DNA of 64,000 nt, taken from G963667675 sp964291545 (lineage in GTDB: Bacteria > Chloroflexota > Dehalococcoidia > Lucifugimonadales > UBA3495). The notes beneath the pieces are model-generated. The model saw only the letters and a list, made by a program, of their open reading frames with translations. It was not told where the DNA came from and searched no databases. The translations under genes and the position numbers were made by a program. Location of the stretch: positions 806,001-870,000 of the forward strand of contig OZ219861.1 in assembly GCA_964291545.2 (NCBI GenBank). Direction: 5' to 3'. Of the stretch, positions 25,094 through 32,757 are shown piece after piece (the first letter of the stretch is position 1; each line of letters opens with the position of its first letter).

Positions 25094-25279
25094 TTAACCG
25101 AGCTGCGCCTCCACCTGCTGCGCCTCGGATTCGCTCAAAATGCGGAAGACGGTGTACTCTGGAGCATCTTTGGCCCGGCCCCGCACCGCCTTGCGGCCAT
25201 TTCTCAGGGTTACTACGCTGGGCTCCAGGATTTCACACCTCCTGCGCAGCGCTAAACAGTAAGCAGTTAGTCCTTCCAT
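25094..25279 (-). CDS. DUF5679-like protein with lost zinc-binding cysteines
   Basis: Protein of 61 residues. The segment PSVVTLRNGRKAVRGR followed by YTVFRI matches the core of DUF5679 zinc ribbons (PxxVTLKNGRxAxxGxCPxCGxxxFRI). The usual cysteines are largely missing: the N-terminal pair is AYCLALRRRC rather than CxxC, and the second pair is replaced by AKDAPEY. It is thus either a degenerate paralogue or a metal-free derivative. A GGAGGTG ribosome site 6 bases before the ATG indicates that it is translated. The C-terminal SESEAQQVEAQLG extends past the usual end. Role unknown. Confidence 0.62.
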   Translation of the reverse strand: MEGLTAYCLALRRRCEILEPSVVTLRNGRKAVRGRAKDAPEYTVFRILSESEAQQVEAQLG

Positions 25280-25355
25280 GGGACACCTCCGTCAATCTGT
25301 TGGCCGTTCATTTATCGTTGCCTTCATCCTCTGACGCGCCGCGAGGACCATTTTT

Positions 25356-25847
25356 CTAGGCTTGGTCCTCCTGTACGCGGCGGGTTGAGGTCATAGCAAC
25401 GACGTCACGGTCCAGGTGCTCTTTGATCAGCTCGTTGGCTTGGCTGATGGCCTGGTCCAGGGCTTCGCGGGCATATTCAGGCCGGGCGGAGCGGGCGACT
25501 TGAAACCCCAGCCACTGTTCCCGCTGCTCCCGGTCATCTTGTACTATCAATTGGACGTCCTTCCAGCCCTGGGCCAGTTGCTGCAACCGGTCCAGCACCC
25601 GGCCCCACTGTTTGGGACCGGTCACCAGGCACAAGACGAAAGCCGTTCCGCCGGTGGCCTCCCACCAGTCCGGCAACTCCGGGTGACCTTCACAGGAGGA
25701 CAGGGTTTCTACCAGGTCGGTCTGGTTTAGCGTCCGTACCAGCTCCCTGACCCCTGGTTCCAATTGCTCGTAGTCCAGGAACCAGGAGTGCATAGCCTGG
25801 ACGTCAGCGAAAGTCGGACGGAGCACCGCTTGTTTGAACCACCACAT
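25356..25847 (-). CDS. Hypothetical protein with TLSSCEGHPE motif
   Basis: Protein of 163 residues, no signal peptide or membrane helix. I do not recognise the family. It has two clear parts: an N-terminal alpha/beta region with ETLSSCEGHPELPDWWEATG near residue 50, followed by a hydrophobic strand AFVLCLVTG, and a C-terminal helical region (about 110-160) rich in Glu/Gln/Arg. The Cys-Glu-Gly-His cluster could be a metal site. GGGAG ribosome site before the ATG. It follows gene 25866-26051 by 18 bases, so the two are probably one transcript. Confidence 0.6.
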   Translation of the reverse strand: MWWFKQAVLRPTFADVQAMHSWFLDYEQLEPGVRELVRTLNQTDLVETLSSCEGHPELPDWWEATGGTAFVLCLVTGPKQWGRVLDRLQQLAQGWKDVQLIVQDDREQREQWLGFQVARSARPEYAREALDQAISQANELIKEHLDRDVVAMTSTRRVQEDQA

Positions 25848-25865
25848 AGTGTCTCCCCAGGACCC

Positions 25866-26051
25866 CTAAATCTCAGGCGCCTGCAACGCGTCGTACTGCT
25901 GCTTACTGACGAATCTAACCAGCTTGGTGCCGTTTTCTTCCGCGGTAACGGCATAGGTGCGCTTGCCGTTCTTCTGCACCATGGTGCGTTTCTTCAGGCC
26001 GCCCTCTGGTATGTCTACCTTTTGCTTGGTCTTCACGTTATAGAACTCCAT
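25866..26051 (-). CDS. Hypothetical small basic protein
   Basis: Protein of 61 residues, beta-rich and basic: MEFYNVKTKQKVDIPEGGLK then TMVQKNGKRTYAVTAEENG and LVRFVSKQQYDAL. The repeated pattern of short strands separated by glycine turns suggests a small SH3- or zinc-free ribbon-like barrel, perhaps nucleic-acid binding. AGGAGATG ribosome site. First gene of a two-gene unit with 25356-25847. A palindromic regulatory region lies about 330 bases upstream (26377-26438). Function unknown. Confidence 0.6.
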   Translation of the reverse strand: MEFYNVKTKQKVDIPEGGLKKRTMVQKNGKRTYAVTAEENGTKLVRFVSKQQYDALQAPEI

Positions 26052-26376
26052 GTCTCATCTCCTGCATCGATATTTAATCTCAAGTTCCCTAGTGGATTCC
26101 CGTCGATTCCTCTTCTTCACCGCCCAGCCCATCAGTCAGGAAGCATCACTCCCCTCCTTGTTCGTCTTGAGGCCGCAATTGACCGCTCATAATTGATATG
26201 CACTCTCAGTTATGTGCGACCCGTTCAGTCACTGGCTTATAGGTCGGAAATCCCAGGCGGTTAGTCTTTAGGCGCCGTTCAGCAAGATTGGTAAACGGCG
26301 CACTGAGCCACGGCCTTCCAGCCGCAGGCCGCCGCGTGCTGCCGTCAATAGGTCCGTACCCGACGGCCCGATATAT

Positions 26377-26438
26377 TGATACAACATATCAGAACGTCTC
26401 ACATGTGAGAGACTAGCGTTTTTCTCCGTGACTGTCAA
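26377..26438 (-). promoter_or_regulatory. Palindrome cluster with TTGACA
   Basis: On the minus strand TTGACA (26438-26433) lies upstream of a perfect 14-base palindrome TCTCACATGTGAGA (26397-26410) and then a 5-5-5 dyad TGATA-N5-TATCA (26377-26391). A weak -10 (TAGTCT, 26415-26410) is 17 bases from the TTGACA and abuts the palindrome. This is a plausible regulated promoter; the first plausible gene downstream starts at 26051, about 350 bases away, so a leader RNA or a missed small gene may intervene. Confidence 0.4.
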
Positions 26439-26508
26439 GTCAGCCCACCGGTATAGGTCTCCAATTGTGACCTTAGCCGTGGCCACCGCCCGCGGCTACC
26501 CCTCTCCG

Positions 26509-26610
26509 CACCAACCCCACCACATGTCCCGCGACCCGCCCGTCCGTTCGTCCTGACCCCGTCGTGAGGTTCTCGAAGGGGGAACGGACCGCCGGCGTTG
26601 TGCTGAGGCC
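26509..26610. repeat. Hairpin repeat family, copy 2
   Basis: Shares the flank CCGCACCAA-CCCAC-ACATG-CCCG and the arms GTCCGTTC (26542-26549) and GAACGGAC (26582-26589) with copy 1; the loop between them carries CGTCCTGACCCCGTC plus the common TGAGGTTCTCGAAGGG core. The right flank GCCGGCGTTGTGCTGAGGCC resembles the flank of copy 4. Confidence 0.7.
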
Positions 26611-26637
26611 CCCAACAGGTCCGCCCTTAGATCGGTC

Positions 26638-26662
26638 GTAGGGGCGACCCTTGTGGTCGCCC
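26638..26662. repeat. GTAGGGGCGAC hairpin repeat, copy 1
   Basis: Short stem-loop with arms GGGCGAC and GTCGCCC around CCTTGTG. A second copy with three substitutions is at 49947-49972. Both copies sit next to a member of the larger hairpin family. Confidence 0.65.
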
Positions 26663-26704
26663 TGGTATGGCCGGTCACCGCCCCACCGCTATCCCTCGGC
26701 CCTT

Positions 26705-26888
26705 GTCATTCCGAGCGCAGCGCACCACCACTGTCATTCCGAGCGCAGCGCAGCGGAGAGAGGAATCTAAAGTGGTTGTGCACCATCGTCGTGGCGTTCC
26801 CTGCGGCGCCGCGCCATGGAAGGGTGCCTCACCGGGGTTGGGACCAGGGACTTTTGGATTCCTCGTCGCAGGCTCCTCGGAATGACAG
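26705..26888. repeat. CATTCCGAG / GTGGTTGTGCACC composite repeat, copy 1
   Basis: Two tandem TGTCATTCCGAGCGCAGCG units (26705 and 26731) lead into a roughly 65-base block (26763-26828). That block matches 53451-53513 at about 85 percent by eye, and is followed by an inverted CGGAATGACAG end at 26878. The ends form an inverted pair, as in non-autonomous mobile elements, but no transposase is present. Confidence 0.6.
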
Positions 26889-26920
26889 GTTGGGTCTGAA
26901 ATGACCGGGGGGCCAGCCAG

Positions 26921-26993
26921 CCCGTCCGTTCGTCCTGACCCCGTCCTGAGGTTCTCGAAGGGGGCTCTTGAAGGGGGGGAACGGACGGGCGGG
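26921..26993. repeat. Hairpin repeat family, copy 3
   Basis: Arms CCCGTCCGTTC (26921-26931) and GAACGGACGGG (26979-26989) flank a loop that again contains CCTGAGGTTCTCGAAGGGGG, extended by CTCTTGAAGGGGG, which looks like a small internal duplication of the loop. Confidence 0.7.
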
Positions 26994-27152
26994 GGATGTC
27001 GGGGCCTTACCCTCTCCCCCACTGCAAGACGGCCAGCGGAAGCCCTCCAGGACTTGACACCGGTGGGCGCAGCGCATAGATTCCCTTTGGTTGGCATTTT
27101 CTTCCACCGCCGGGCCCATCGCTCGGCCTAACTACTGCGTGAGGTAAGGTCC

Positions 27153-29468
27153 ATGACTACTACCGCTGAGCGACAAGGCGAGTCTGCAGGCAAATATCGA
27201 GTGGTGGGCACCCGCCCCATCCGCCACGACGGCCACGACAAAGTCACCGGCGCCGCCAAGTACGGCGCCGACACCCAGCTGGCGGGCATGCTCTACGGCA
27301 AGATCGTGCGCAGCCCCTACGCCCATGCCCGCATCCGCTCCATCGACACCAGCAAGGCCGAGGCCCTGCCCGGAGTGGCCGCGGTGACCACTTCCTTTGA
27401 CTTCCCATTGATCGATTCCCGACCCATCGACTTCGGCGAATTGATGGGTAATACCCGCATGATGGCCGAGCACGTCATGGCCCGGGAAAAGGTCCTCTAC
27501 AAGGGCCACGCCGTCGCCGCGGTGGCCGCCGTCAACGCCCACGTCGCCGACCAGGCAGCCCAGCTTATCGAGGTGGACTACGAAGTCCTGCCCACCGTGC
27601 TGACCCTGCACGATGCCCTGGACGACAACGCTCCCATCCTCCACGACAACATGACCACCCACTTCCGGGTGGCCCGCTTCGCCAGGGGCGAGGATACCGG
27701 CGTCAAGGGCAACATCGCCGGCCACATCCAGCACAAGCTGGGCGACGTGGAGAAGGGATTTGCTGAAGCCGACGTGATAGTCGAGCGGGAGTTCGAGACC
27801 GAGACGGTCCACCAGGGATACATCGAACCCCATGCCTCCACCGCGGTCTGGTCGCCCGAGGGCCGGGTGACCGTCTGGACCTGCACCCAAAGTTCTTTCG
27901 GAGTTCGCGCCGCCACGGCCGCCATCCTGGACCTGCCCGAATCCATGGTCAAGGTCATACCCACAGAGATCGGCGGCGGGTTCGGCGCCAAGCTAACCTG
28001 CTACCTGGAGCCGGCAGCCGCGATCCTGTCCCGCAAGAGCGGACGCCCGGTGAAAATCGTCATGGACCGCAAAGAGGTCTTCGAGGGCACCGGCCCCACC
28101 TCGGCGACCTTCCAGCGCTGCAAGATCGGCGCAACCAAGGCCGGCAAGATTACCGCCATAGAGCTGTACATGGCCTTCGAGGCCGGGGCCTTCCCCGGCT
28201 CCCCCGTCGGCGGCGGCGCCATGGCCGCCACCGGCCAGTACAACGTCGAGAACCAGTTGATCAACGGCTACGACATTGTCTGCAACAAGCAGAAGGTCCA
28301 GGCCTACCGGGCCCCGGGCCAGCCCCAGGGCACCTTCGCCGTGGAGCCGGTCATTGACGAGTTGGCCGAGAAGCTGGGCATCGACCCCATGGAGTTCCGG
28401 TTGATGAACGTGGCCGAGGAAGGCGACCGGATGCCCACGGGCGTGCCCCTGGCCAAGATCGGCATCAAGGAAATGGAAGAGGCCATGAAGGCCCATCCCC
28501 ACTACAGCGCGCCGCTGGAAAAGCCCAACCAGGGCCGGGGAGTGGCCGTGGGGTTCCGCATGCAGTCCGGTCAAGCCTCGTCCGCCACCATCAACGTTAA
28601 CGGCAATGGGACCATAAACCTGATTACCGGCTCGGTGGACATCGGCGGCACCCGGACCGCGGTGGCCATGCAGGCCGCCGAGGTGTTGGGCCTGAACGCC
28701 GAGGACATTTACCCCACCGTGGTGGACACCGACGCCATCGGCTATACCGCCGGCACCGGCGGCAGCCGCATCGCCTTCGACACCGGCCTGGCCGCAATCT
28801 CCGCCGCCGAGGACGTCAGGGATCAGATGTGCGCCCGGGCGGCCCTGATATGGGAGGTGCAGCCCGAGGACGTGGAACTGCAGGACGGCGTCTTTGTCTG
28901 CAAGAAGAACCCTGCAGACCGCCTGACCTTCAAAGAGCTGTCGGGGCGGCTGCTGGGCACCGGCGGCCCCATCACCTGCTCCGCATCCTGCCCCAACGGC
29001 ACCCCCTTGGGCCCCGTCATCGCCGGGAACATAGTCGACGTGGAGGTGGACGAGGAGACTGGAAAAGTCGACATCCTGCGGTTCACCGCTTTCATGGACG
29101 CCGGCACCGCGGTGCATCCCAGCTACGTGGAAGGCCAGATCCAGGGCGGCACCGTGCAGGGCATCGGCTGGGCCTTGAACGAAGAGTACTTCTACAACAA
29201 AGACGGGACCATGCTCAACTCCAGCTTCCTGGACTACCGCATGCCCACCAGCCTGGACCTGCCCATGATAGAAGCGGTCATTACCGAGGTCCCCAACCCG
29301 CAGCACCCCTACGGGCTCAGGGGAGTGGGCGAGGCGCCCATCATCCCCCCGCTGGCGGCCCTGTCAAACGCGATTTACGACGCCGTGGGCGTGCGCCTGA
29401 GGAAGCTGCCCATGACACCCGGCAGCGTCTTAGAGGCCCTCGAGGAAAAGAAGAAGGCGGAGCAATAG
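27153..29468 (+). CDS. Xanthine dehydrogenase-family molybdopterin-binding subunit
   Basis: Large catalytic subunit (771 residues) of a molybdenum hydroxylase, the family that hydroxylates aldehydes, purines, N-heterocycles or oxidises CO. An N-terminal a/b-hammerhead domain (about 25-135) precedes the Mo-cofactor domains. Visible blocks are GGGFGAKLTCYLEPAA (about residues 273-288), AYRAPGQPQGTFAVEP (about residues 385-400), and the catalytic Glu in LRGVGEAPI (E727). There is no CO-dehydrogenase CSFR-type loop that I can see. The FAD (medium) and 2Fe-2S (small) subunits normally encoded beside it are absent here. The GAGGTAAGG ribosome site is clear. Substrate unknown. Confidence 0.9.
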   Translation: MTTTAERQGESAGKYRVVGTRPIRHDGHDKVTGAAKYGADTQLAGMLYGKIVRSPYAHARIRSIDTSKAEALPGVAAVTTSFDFPLIDSRPIDFGELMGNTRMMAEHVMAREKVLYKGHAVAAVAAVNAHVADQAAQLIEVDYEVLPTVLTLHDALDDNAPILHDNMTTHFRVARFARGEDTGVKGNIAGHIQHKLGDVEKGFAEADVIVEREFETETVHQGYIEPHASTAVWSPEGRVTVWTCTQSSFGVRAATAAILDLPESMVKVIPTEIGGGFGAKLTCYLEPAAAILSRKSGRPVKIVMDRKEVFEGTGPTSATFQRCKIGATKAGKITAIELYMAFEAGAFPGSPVGGGAMAATGQYNVENQLINGYDIVCNKQKVQAYRAPGQPQGTFAVEPVIDELAEKLGIDPMEFRLMNVAEEGDRMPTGVPLAKIGIKEMEEAMKAHPHYSAPLEKPNQGRGVAVGFRMQSGQASSATINVNGNGTINLITGSVDIGGTRTAVAMQAAEVLGLNAEDIYPTVVDTDAIGYTAGTGGSRIAFDTGLAAISAAEDVRDQMCARAALIWEVQPEDVELQDGVFVCKKNPADRLTFKELSGRLLGTGGPITCSASCPNGTPLGPVIAGNIVDVEVDEETGKVDILRFTAFMDAGTAVHPSYVEGQIQGGTVQGIGWALNEEYFYNKDGTMLNSSFLDYRMPTSLDLPMIEAVITEVPNPQHPYGLRGVGEAPIIPPLAALSNAIYDAVGVRLRKLPMTPGSVLEALEEKKKAEQ

Positions 29469-29490
29469 GCCCTGGCGCTTCGTATGGCGC

Positions 29491-29901
29491 TCAGCCCACG
29501 GGCTTGAAGTAAGGCACCGTCACCTGATCGGTCGCCCGCACAAACGTAACTTCGACGGGCATGCCGATTGACACGTCGTCGGGGTTGCACTCGACGACGT
29601 TGGTAAACATCTTTACGCCCTCTTCCAGTTCGACCAGGGCCAGCACGTAGGGCACGTCGTCGATAAAGCCCGGGTCCCGGTTCAGGCGCGTCACGGTGAA
29701 CGTCCACACCGTCCCCTTGCCGCTGGCCTCGACCCATTTGACGTCGGTGCACCAGCAGGCGGAGCAAATGCCCCGGGGATAGAACTGGTACTCCTGGCAG
29801 CGGCCGCACCGCTGCAGCAGCAGCTTCCCCCGCCGGCAGGCGTCCCAGAAGGGCAGGGTCTCGCCGGCGATGGTCGGCAGCGGCTTCTTCCAAGTAGTCA
29901 T
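29491..29901 (-). CDS. DUF35 zinc-ribbon/OB-fold protein (thiolase partner)
   Basis: Protein of 136 residues. The N-terminal zinc ribbon has CGRCQEYQFYPRGICSACW (C-x2-C and C-x2-C, about residues 30-48), followed by an OB fold (GTVWTFTVTRLNRDPGF through FVRATDQVTVPYFKPVG). DUF35 proteins bind acyl-CoA and pair with thiolases or SCP-x-like enzymes, as in the archaeal acetoacetyl-CoA thiolase/HMG-CoA synthase complex. The ATG at 29901 is five bases after the thiolase stop; an in-frame upstream ATG (29976) would overlap the thiolase. Almost certainly the subunit of the upstream enzyme. Confidence 0.88.
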   Translation of the reverse strand: MTTWKKPLPTIAGETLPFWDACRRGKLLLQRCGRCQEYQFYPRGICSACWCTDVKWVEASGKGTVWTFTVTRLNRDPGFIDDVPYVLALVELEEGVKMFTNVVECNPDDVSIGMPVEVTFVRATDQVTVPYFKPVG

Positions 29902-29906
29902 GTGGC

Positions 29907-31085
29907 CTAGTCCCTCCCCAGTATTACCGTGCCGCCGCTGTGGCGGGCCCCCAGGCTGCCCCCAGTGCCGTGGCACAGGGCAATCTTGCAGTTCGGCACC
30001 TGCCGCGGTGTGCCCTCGAACTGGTGACGCAGTTGCCGCGTCGCTTCAAGCAGCAGGAAGATTCCCCTCATGCCGGGGTGGTTGGACGACAGCCCGCCGC
30101 CGTCGGTGTTGATGGGCAGCCCTCCCCCGATCTGCAGCCGTCCGCCGGACACGAAGTCGCCGCCCTCTCCCTTCTCGCAGAACCCCAGGTCTTCCAGCGC
30201 CTCCAGGACCGTGATAGTGAAGGAGTCGTAAATCATGGCCATGTCGATGTCGTCGTGGGTAACCCCGGCCATGGCGAAAGCCGGCCCGCGGCTCTGCTTG
30301 GCCGCGGTGTAGACCAGGTCTCGCTTGCCTGCCCCCTGATGCGCCGCCGCTTCTCCAGTGCCCAGGACCCACACGGGTCGTTGGCGGCAGTTGCGGGCCA
30401 CCTCCGGCGAGGCCACCACCACTGCGCCGCCGCCGTCGGTGATCACGCAGCAGTCCAGCAGGTGCAGCGGCGACGATATTATCCGTGACCTGACCACGTC
30501 CTCCACGGTGATGGGGTTGCGGAACAGGGCCTGGGGGTTCATGGAGGCGTGCTTCCGCACCGCCACGGCGATTTCAGCCAGGTGCTCCGGCTTGGTGCCG
30601 TACTGGTGCATGTGCCGCTGGGCGATCAAGGCGTAGAGGCCCACGGTGGTGATGCCGTACAGGTACTCGAAGCTGTCGGGAGAGGGCACCAGGCCCGCTT
30701 GCGTCCACGCCGCTGCGCCGGTGCCCATGGACAGGCTCCCGGAGCGGGTCATGGCGCTGTAGGTGATGACGGCGCAGTTGATCCGGCCCGTTGCGATGGC
30801 GTTCAGGGCGTGGCCCAGGTGGAACTCGAAAGAGGCGCCGCCCACGTTGGTGTTGTCCAGGTAGTCGGGATACATGTCCAGGTAGTCGGCCAGGTTCAGC
30901 GCGCTGTCGCTCGCGCCGGACGATGCCGTCAGTAGCCCGTCCACGTCCTTCTTGGTGAGCCCGGCGTCCTCCAGGGCCTTCACCACGCTCTCGCCCTGGA
31001 TTTGCATCTCGCTCTTGTCCGGCGCGTAGCGGGTTACGTGCTCGTGTATGCCCACAATGGCCGCGCCGCCCCTCAGGTCAACCAT
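29907..31085 (-). CDS. Thiolase-family protein (SCP-x/acetyl-CoA acetyltransferase-like)
   Basis: 392-residue thiolase-fold protein of the lipid-transfer (SCP-x) branch. It has GLTKKDVDGLL early, NVGGASFEFHLGHALNAIA at the place of the usual nucleophile loop, and the C-terminal ALCHGTGGSLGARHSGGTVIL with the conserved His-Gly and Cys-His elements. I see no cysteine in the VGGASFEF loop where canonical thiolases carry it, as in many enzymes of this subgroup, so it may catalyse a retro-aldol or thiolytic step by another mechanism. It forms an operon with the DUF35 partner. In steroid and branched-chain catabolism such pairs release acetyl- or propionyl-CoA. Confidence 0.85.
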   Translation of the reverse strand: MVDLRGGAAIVGIHEHVTRYAPDKSEMQIQGESVVKALEDAGLTKKDVDGLLTASSGASDSALNLADYLDMYPDYLDNTNVGGASFEFHLGHALNAIATGRINCAVITYSAMTRSGSLSMGTGAAAWTQAGLVPSPDSFEYLYGITTVGLYALIAQRHMHQYGTKPEHLAEIAVAVRKHASMNPQALFRNPITVEDVVRSRIISSPLHLLDCCVITDGGGAVVVASPEVARNCRQRPVWVLGTGEAAAHQGAGKRDLVYTAAKQSRGPAFAMAGVTHDDIDMAMIYDSFTITVLEALEDLGFCEKGEGGDFVSGGRLQIGGGLPINTDGGGLSSNHPGMRGIFLLLEATRQLRHQFEGTPRQVPNCKIALCHGTGGSLGARHSGGTVILGRD

Positions 31086-31288
31086 AGGCCATCCCGCCTC
31101 CTTGCCAAAGTCCCCTGGGATAGAGCCCGTGGATTATATCCTATTCCAACGGCGGAGAGGGGTGTCGGGGCCGACTCATATGCCCGGCAACAGACTAGTT
31201 AGGGCCGCGATGCTCCCATGGGCGGCAACCTGCACTATCTCTATCGCAACATATTGTATTTTGAAACTTTGGTTTGAAACCCAAGGTT

Positions 31289-31356
31289 AATTTGTACTTT
31301 TCGGACAAATAGTATAAAATTGCCGGGATTTTCCTACTGGAGTTGGAAATTGACGC
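31289..31356 (+). promoter_or_regulatory. Fic promoter and start region (repeat copy 1)
   Basis: TTGTAC (31292-31297) and TAAAAT (31315-31320), 17 bases apart, form a promoter; GGAG at 31339-31342 and TTG at 31350 complete the start. The TACTTTT and AAATAGTA segments flanking TCGGAC make a loose dyad between -35 and -10. The 68 bases match 32579-32646 at 54 positions without gaps. Confidence 0.6.
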
Positions 31357-32507
31357 AACCTCTGGCCGCCAGTCCCTGCGGTCACCTGGTGCCTACAGTC
31401 GAAGGCCAACAAGCGTTTGTGCCTGATCCGCTGCCTTCCGAACTGCCCCTGAGCGCCGGGCTGGTCTCGTTGCTAGACCGCGCCTCACTTGCGGTTGGGA
31501 CCTTGGCCGGCGTCGGGGAGACTATCCCTAACCCGCACCTTCTCATCCGCCCGTTCGTCCGGCGGGAAGCGGTCTTGTCTTCGCGAATCGAAGGTACGGT
31601 TGCGTCCCTCTCGGACGTGTTCGCCTACGAGGCCTCTGGTCGAAGCCAGCAAGGAGGCGACGTAGCTGAAGTAATGAACTACGTGACGACGCTGGAATAT
31701 GGTATCGATAGACTCGAGACCCTGCCAATATCGCTGAGGCTGGTCAACGAACTGCACCAGCGGCTTCTATCGGGCGTTAGGGGCCAGCGCAGGCAACCGG
31801 GCGAATTCAGGCAAGAACAAGTCTGGATAGGGGGCCTGGGCTCCTCCATCCAGGATGCCCGGTTCATTCCGCCCCCGCCGACGCATTTGCTCGACTTGTT
31901 CAACGACTGGGAGAGGTTCGTCAACGAGTCCACCGACATGCCGCCCCTGATTCGATGTGCACTGATGCACTACCAGATAGAGACAATCCACCCGTACTCG
32001 GATGGGAACGGCAGGATAGGACGGCTTCTCATCATTCTATTCCTGTACTCCAGAAAACTTCTTCCTTTGCCGCTTCTGTACTTGAGCGCCTACTTCGAGC
32101 GGGACCGGCAGAGGTACTACGATGAACTCTACAACGTAAGCGCGACCGGAGACTGGGAGCGGTGGATAGGATACTTCCTGGACGGAGTGCACCAGGAGGC
32201 TAGAGACACTCTGGAGAGAATCAGGCGGGTGAGAACCCTCTCTGAACAATGGAGGGAACTCCTTCACAGCCGCAGGGAGTCTGCAAACGCCCTTCGGCTT
32301 CTGGAGGAGGTGTTGGTTCACCCAATTATGACCGCATCCCAGGCGTCTGGATTTCTCGGTATTTCCGACGCGGGAGCCCGCCGGATCCTTGGACGCCTGA
32401 TACAAGCGGGGGTGATTGTTCGGATGACCAACACGTGGCCACACCTGTACGTGTCCGAGAGCCTATTGGAGGAGATTAACGCGCCCATCGCACCGTCCGG
32501 CCAGTAA
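31350..32507 (+). CDS. Fic family protein (probable AMP transferase)
   Basis: 385 residues. The Fic motif HPYSDGNGRIGR (residues 214-225) has the catalytic His, the phosphate-binding Asn/Gly and both arginines, so AMP (or other NMP) transfer is expected. The inhibitory helix motif S-x-x-x-E-G is present upstream (SSRIEG, residues 77-82), making this a class II, self-inhibited Fic. The N-terminal VPTVEGQQAFVPDPLP is the usual Fic_N segment. The C-terminus (about 300-370) is a winged-helix-like domain (TASQASGFLGISDAGARRIL), which may bind DNA and autoregulate. I use TTG 31350 because GGAG lies 7 bases upstream. Target unknown. Confidence 0.88.
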   Translation: MTQPLAASPCGHLVPTVEGQQAFVPDPLPSELPLSAGLVSLLDRASLAVGTLAGVGETIPNPHLLIRPFVRREAVLSSRIEGTVASLSDVFAYEASGRSQQGGDVAEVMNYVTTLEYGIDRLETLPISLRLVNELHQRLLSGVRGQRRQPGEFRQEQVWIGGLGSSIQDARFIPPPPTHLLDLFNDWERFVNESTDMPPLIRCALMHYQIETIHPYSDGNGRIGRLLIILFLYSRKLLPLPLLYLSAYFERDRQRYYDELYNVSATGDWERWIGYFLDGVHQEARDTLERIRRVRTLSEQWRELLHSRRESANALRLLEEVLVHPIMTASQASGFLGISDAGARRILGRLIQAGVIVRMTNTWPHLYVSESLLEEINAPIAPSGQ

Positions 32508-32578
32508 GCTGCAAACTGCTCTGGTCCGGCTGCCGCTGGAACATTGACCCGTCACAGCCCAAATTCCAATGCAGTGGC

Positions 32579-32646
32579 AAATTGTACTTTTCGGCCAAAA
32601 AATACGAAATTGCCGCGAGCTTTGTACTGGAGTACGAAATTGGCGC
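32579..32646 (+). repeat. Second copy of the Fic promoter/start region
   Basis: Ungapped match (54 of 68 positions) to 31289-31356, beginning 72 bases after the fic stop. It retains TTGTAC, GGAG and TTG in the same places, but the reading frame after the TTG is not Fic-like. It is best explained as the 5' remnant of a second fic-type gene or as a duplicated operator. Confidence 0.65.
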
Positions 32647-32757
32647 CGAGGCCCAAACCAATCGGCCAACAATGGCAGCCGCCCTTCCCCCATCACAGGG
32701 CGCGGTGTATAGTGGGCCAGGCCAAAATAGACCTGTTCGTTGAAATTAGGAGTTGTT

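Larger units (their letters stand above)
26052..27152. other. Long non-coding repeat island
   Basis: Eleven hundred bases without a convincing gene. It holds the palindrome cluster at 26377-26438 and then a run of dispersed repeats (hairpin family copies 2 and 3, the GGGGCGAC hairpin at 26638-26662, the CATTCCGAG block at 26705-26888). Open frames here, such as 26268-26486 on the minus strand, have no family resemblance and mostly translate repeats. Confidence 0.6.

Noticed and set aside
26268..26486. Small minus-strand gene in the repeat island
   Set aside because: No ribosome site or family likeness, and it runs over palindromes and the promoter-like segment.
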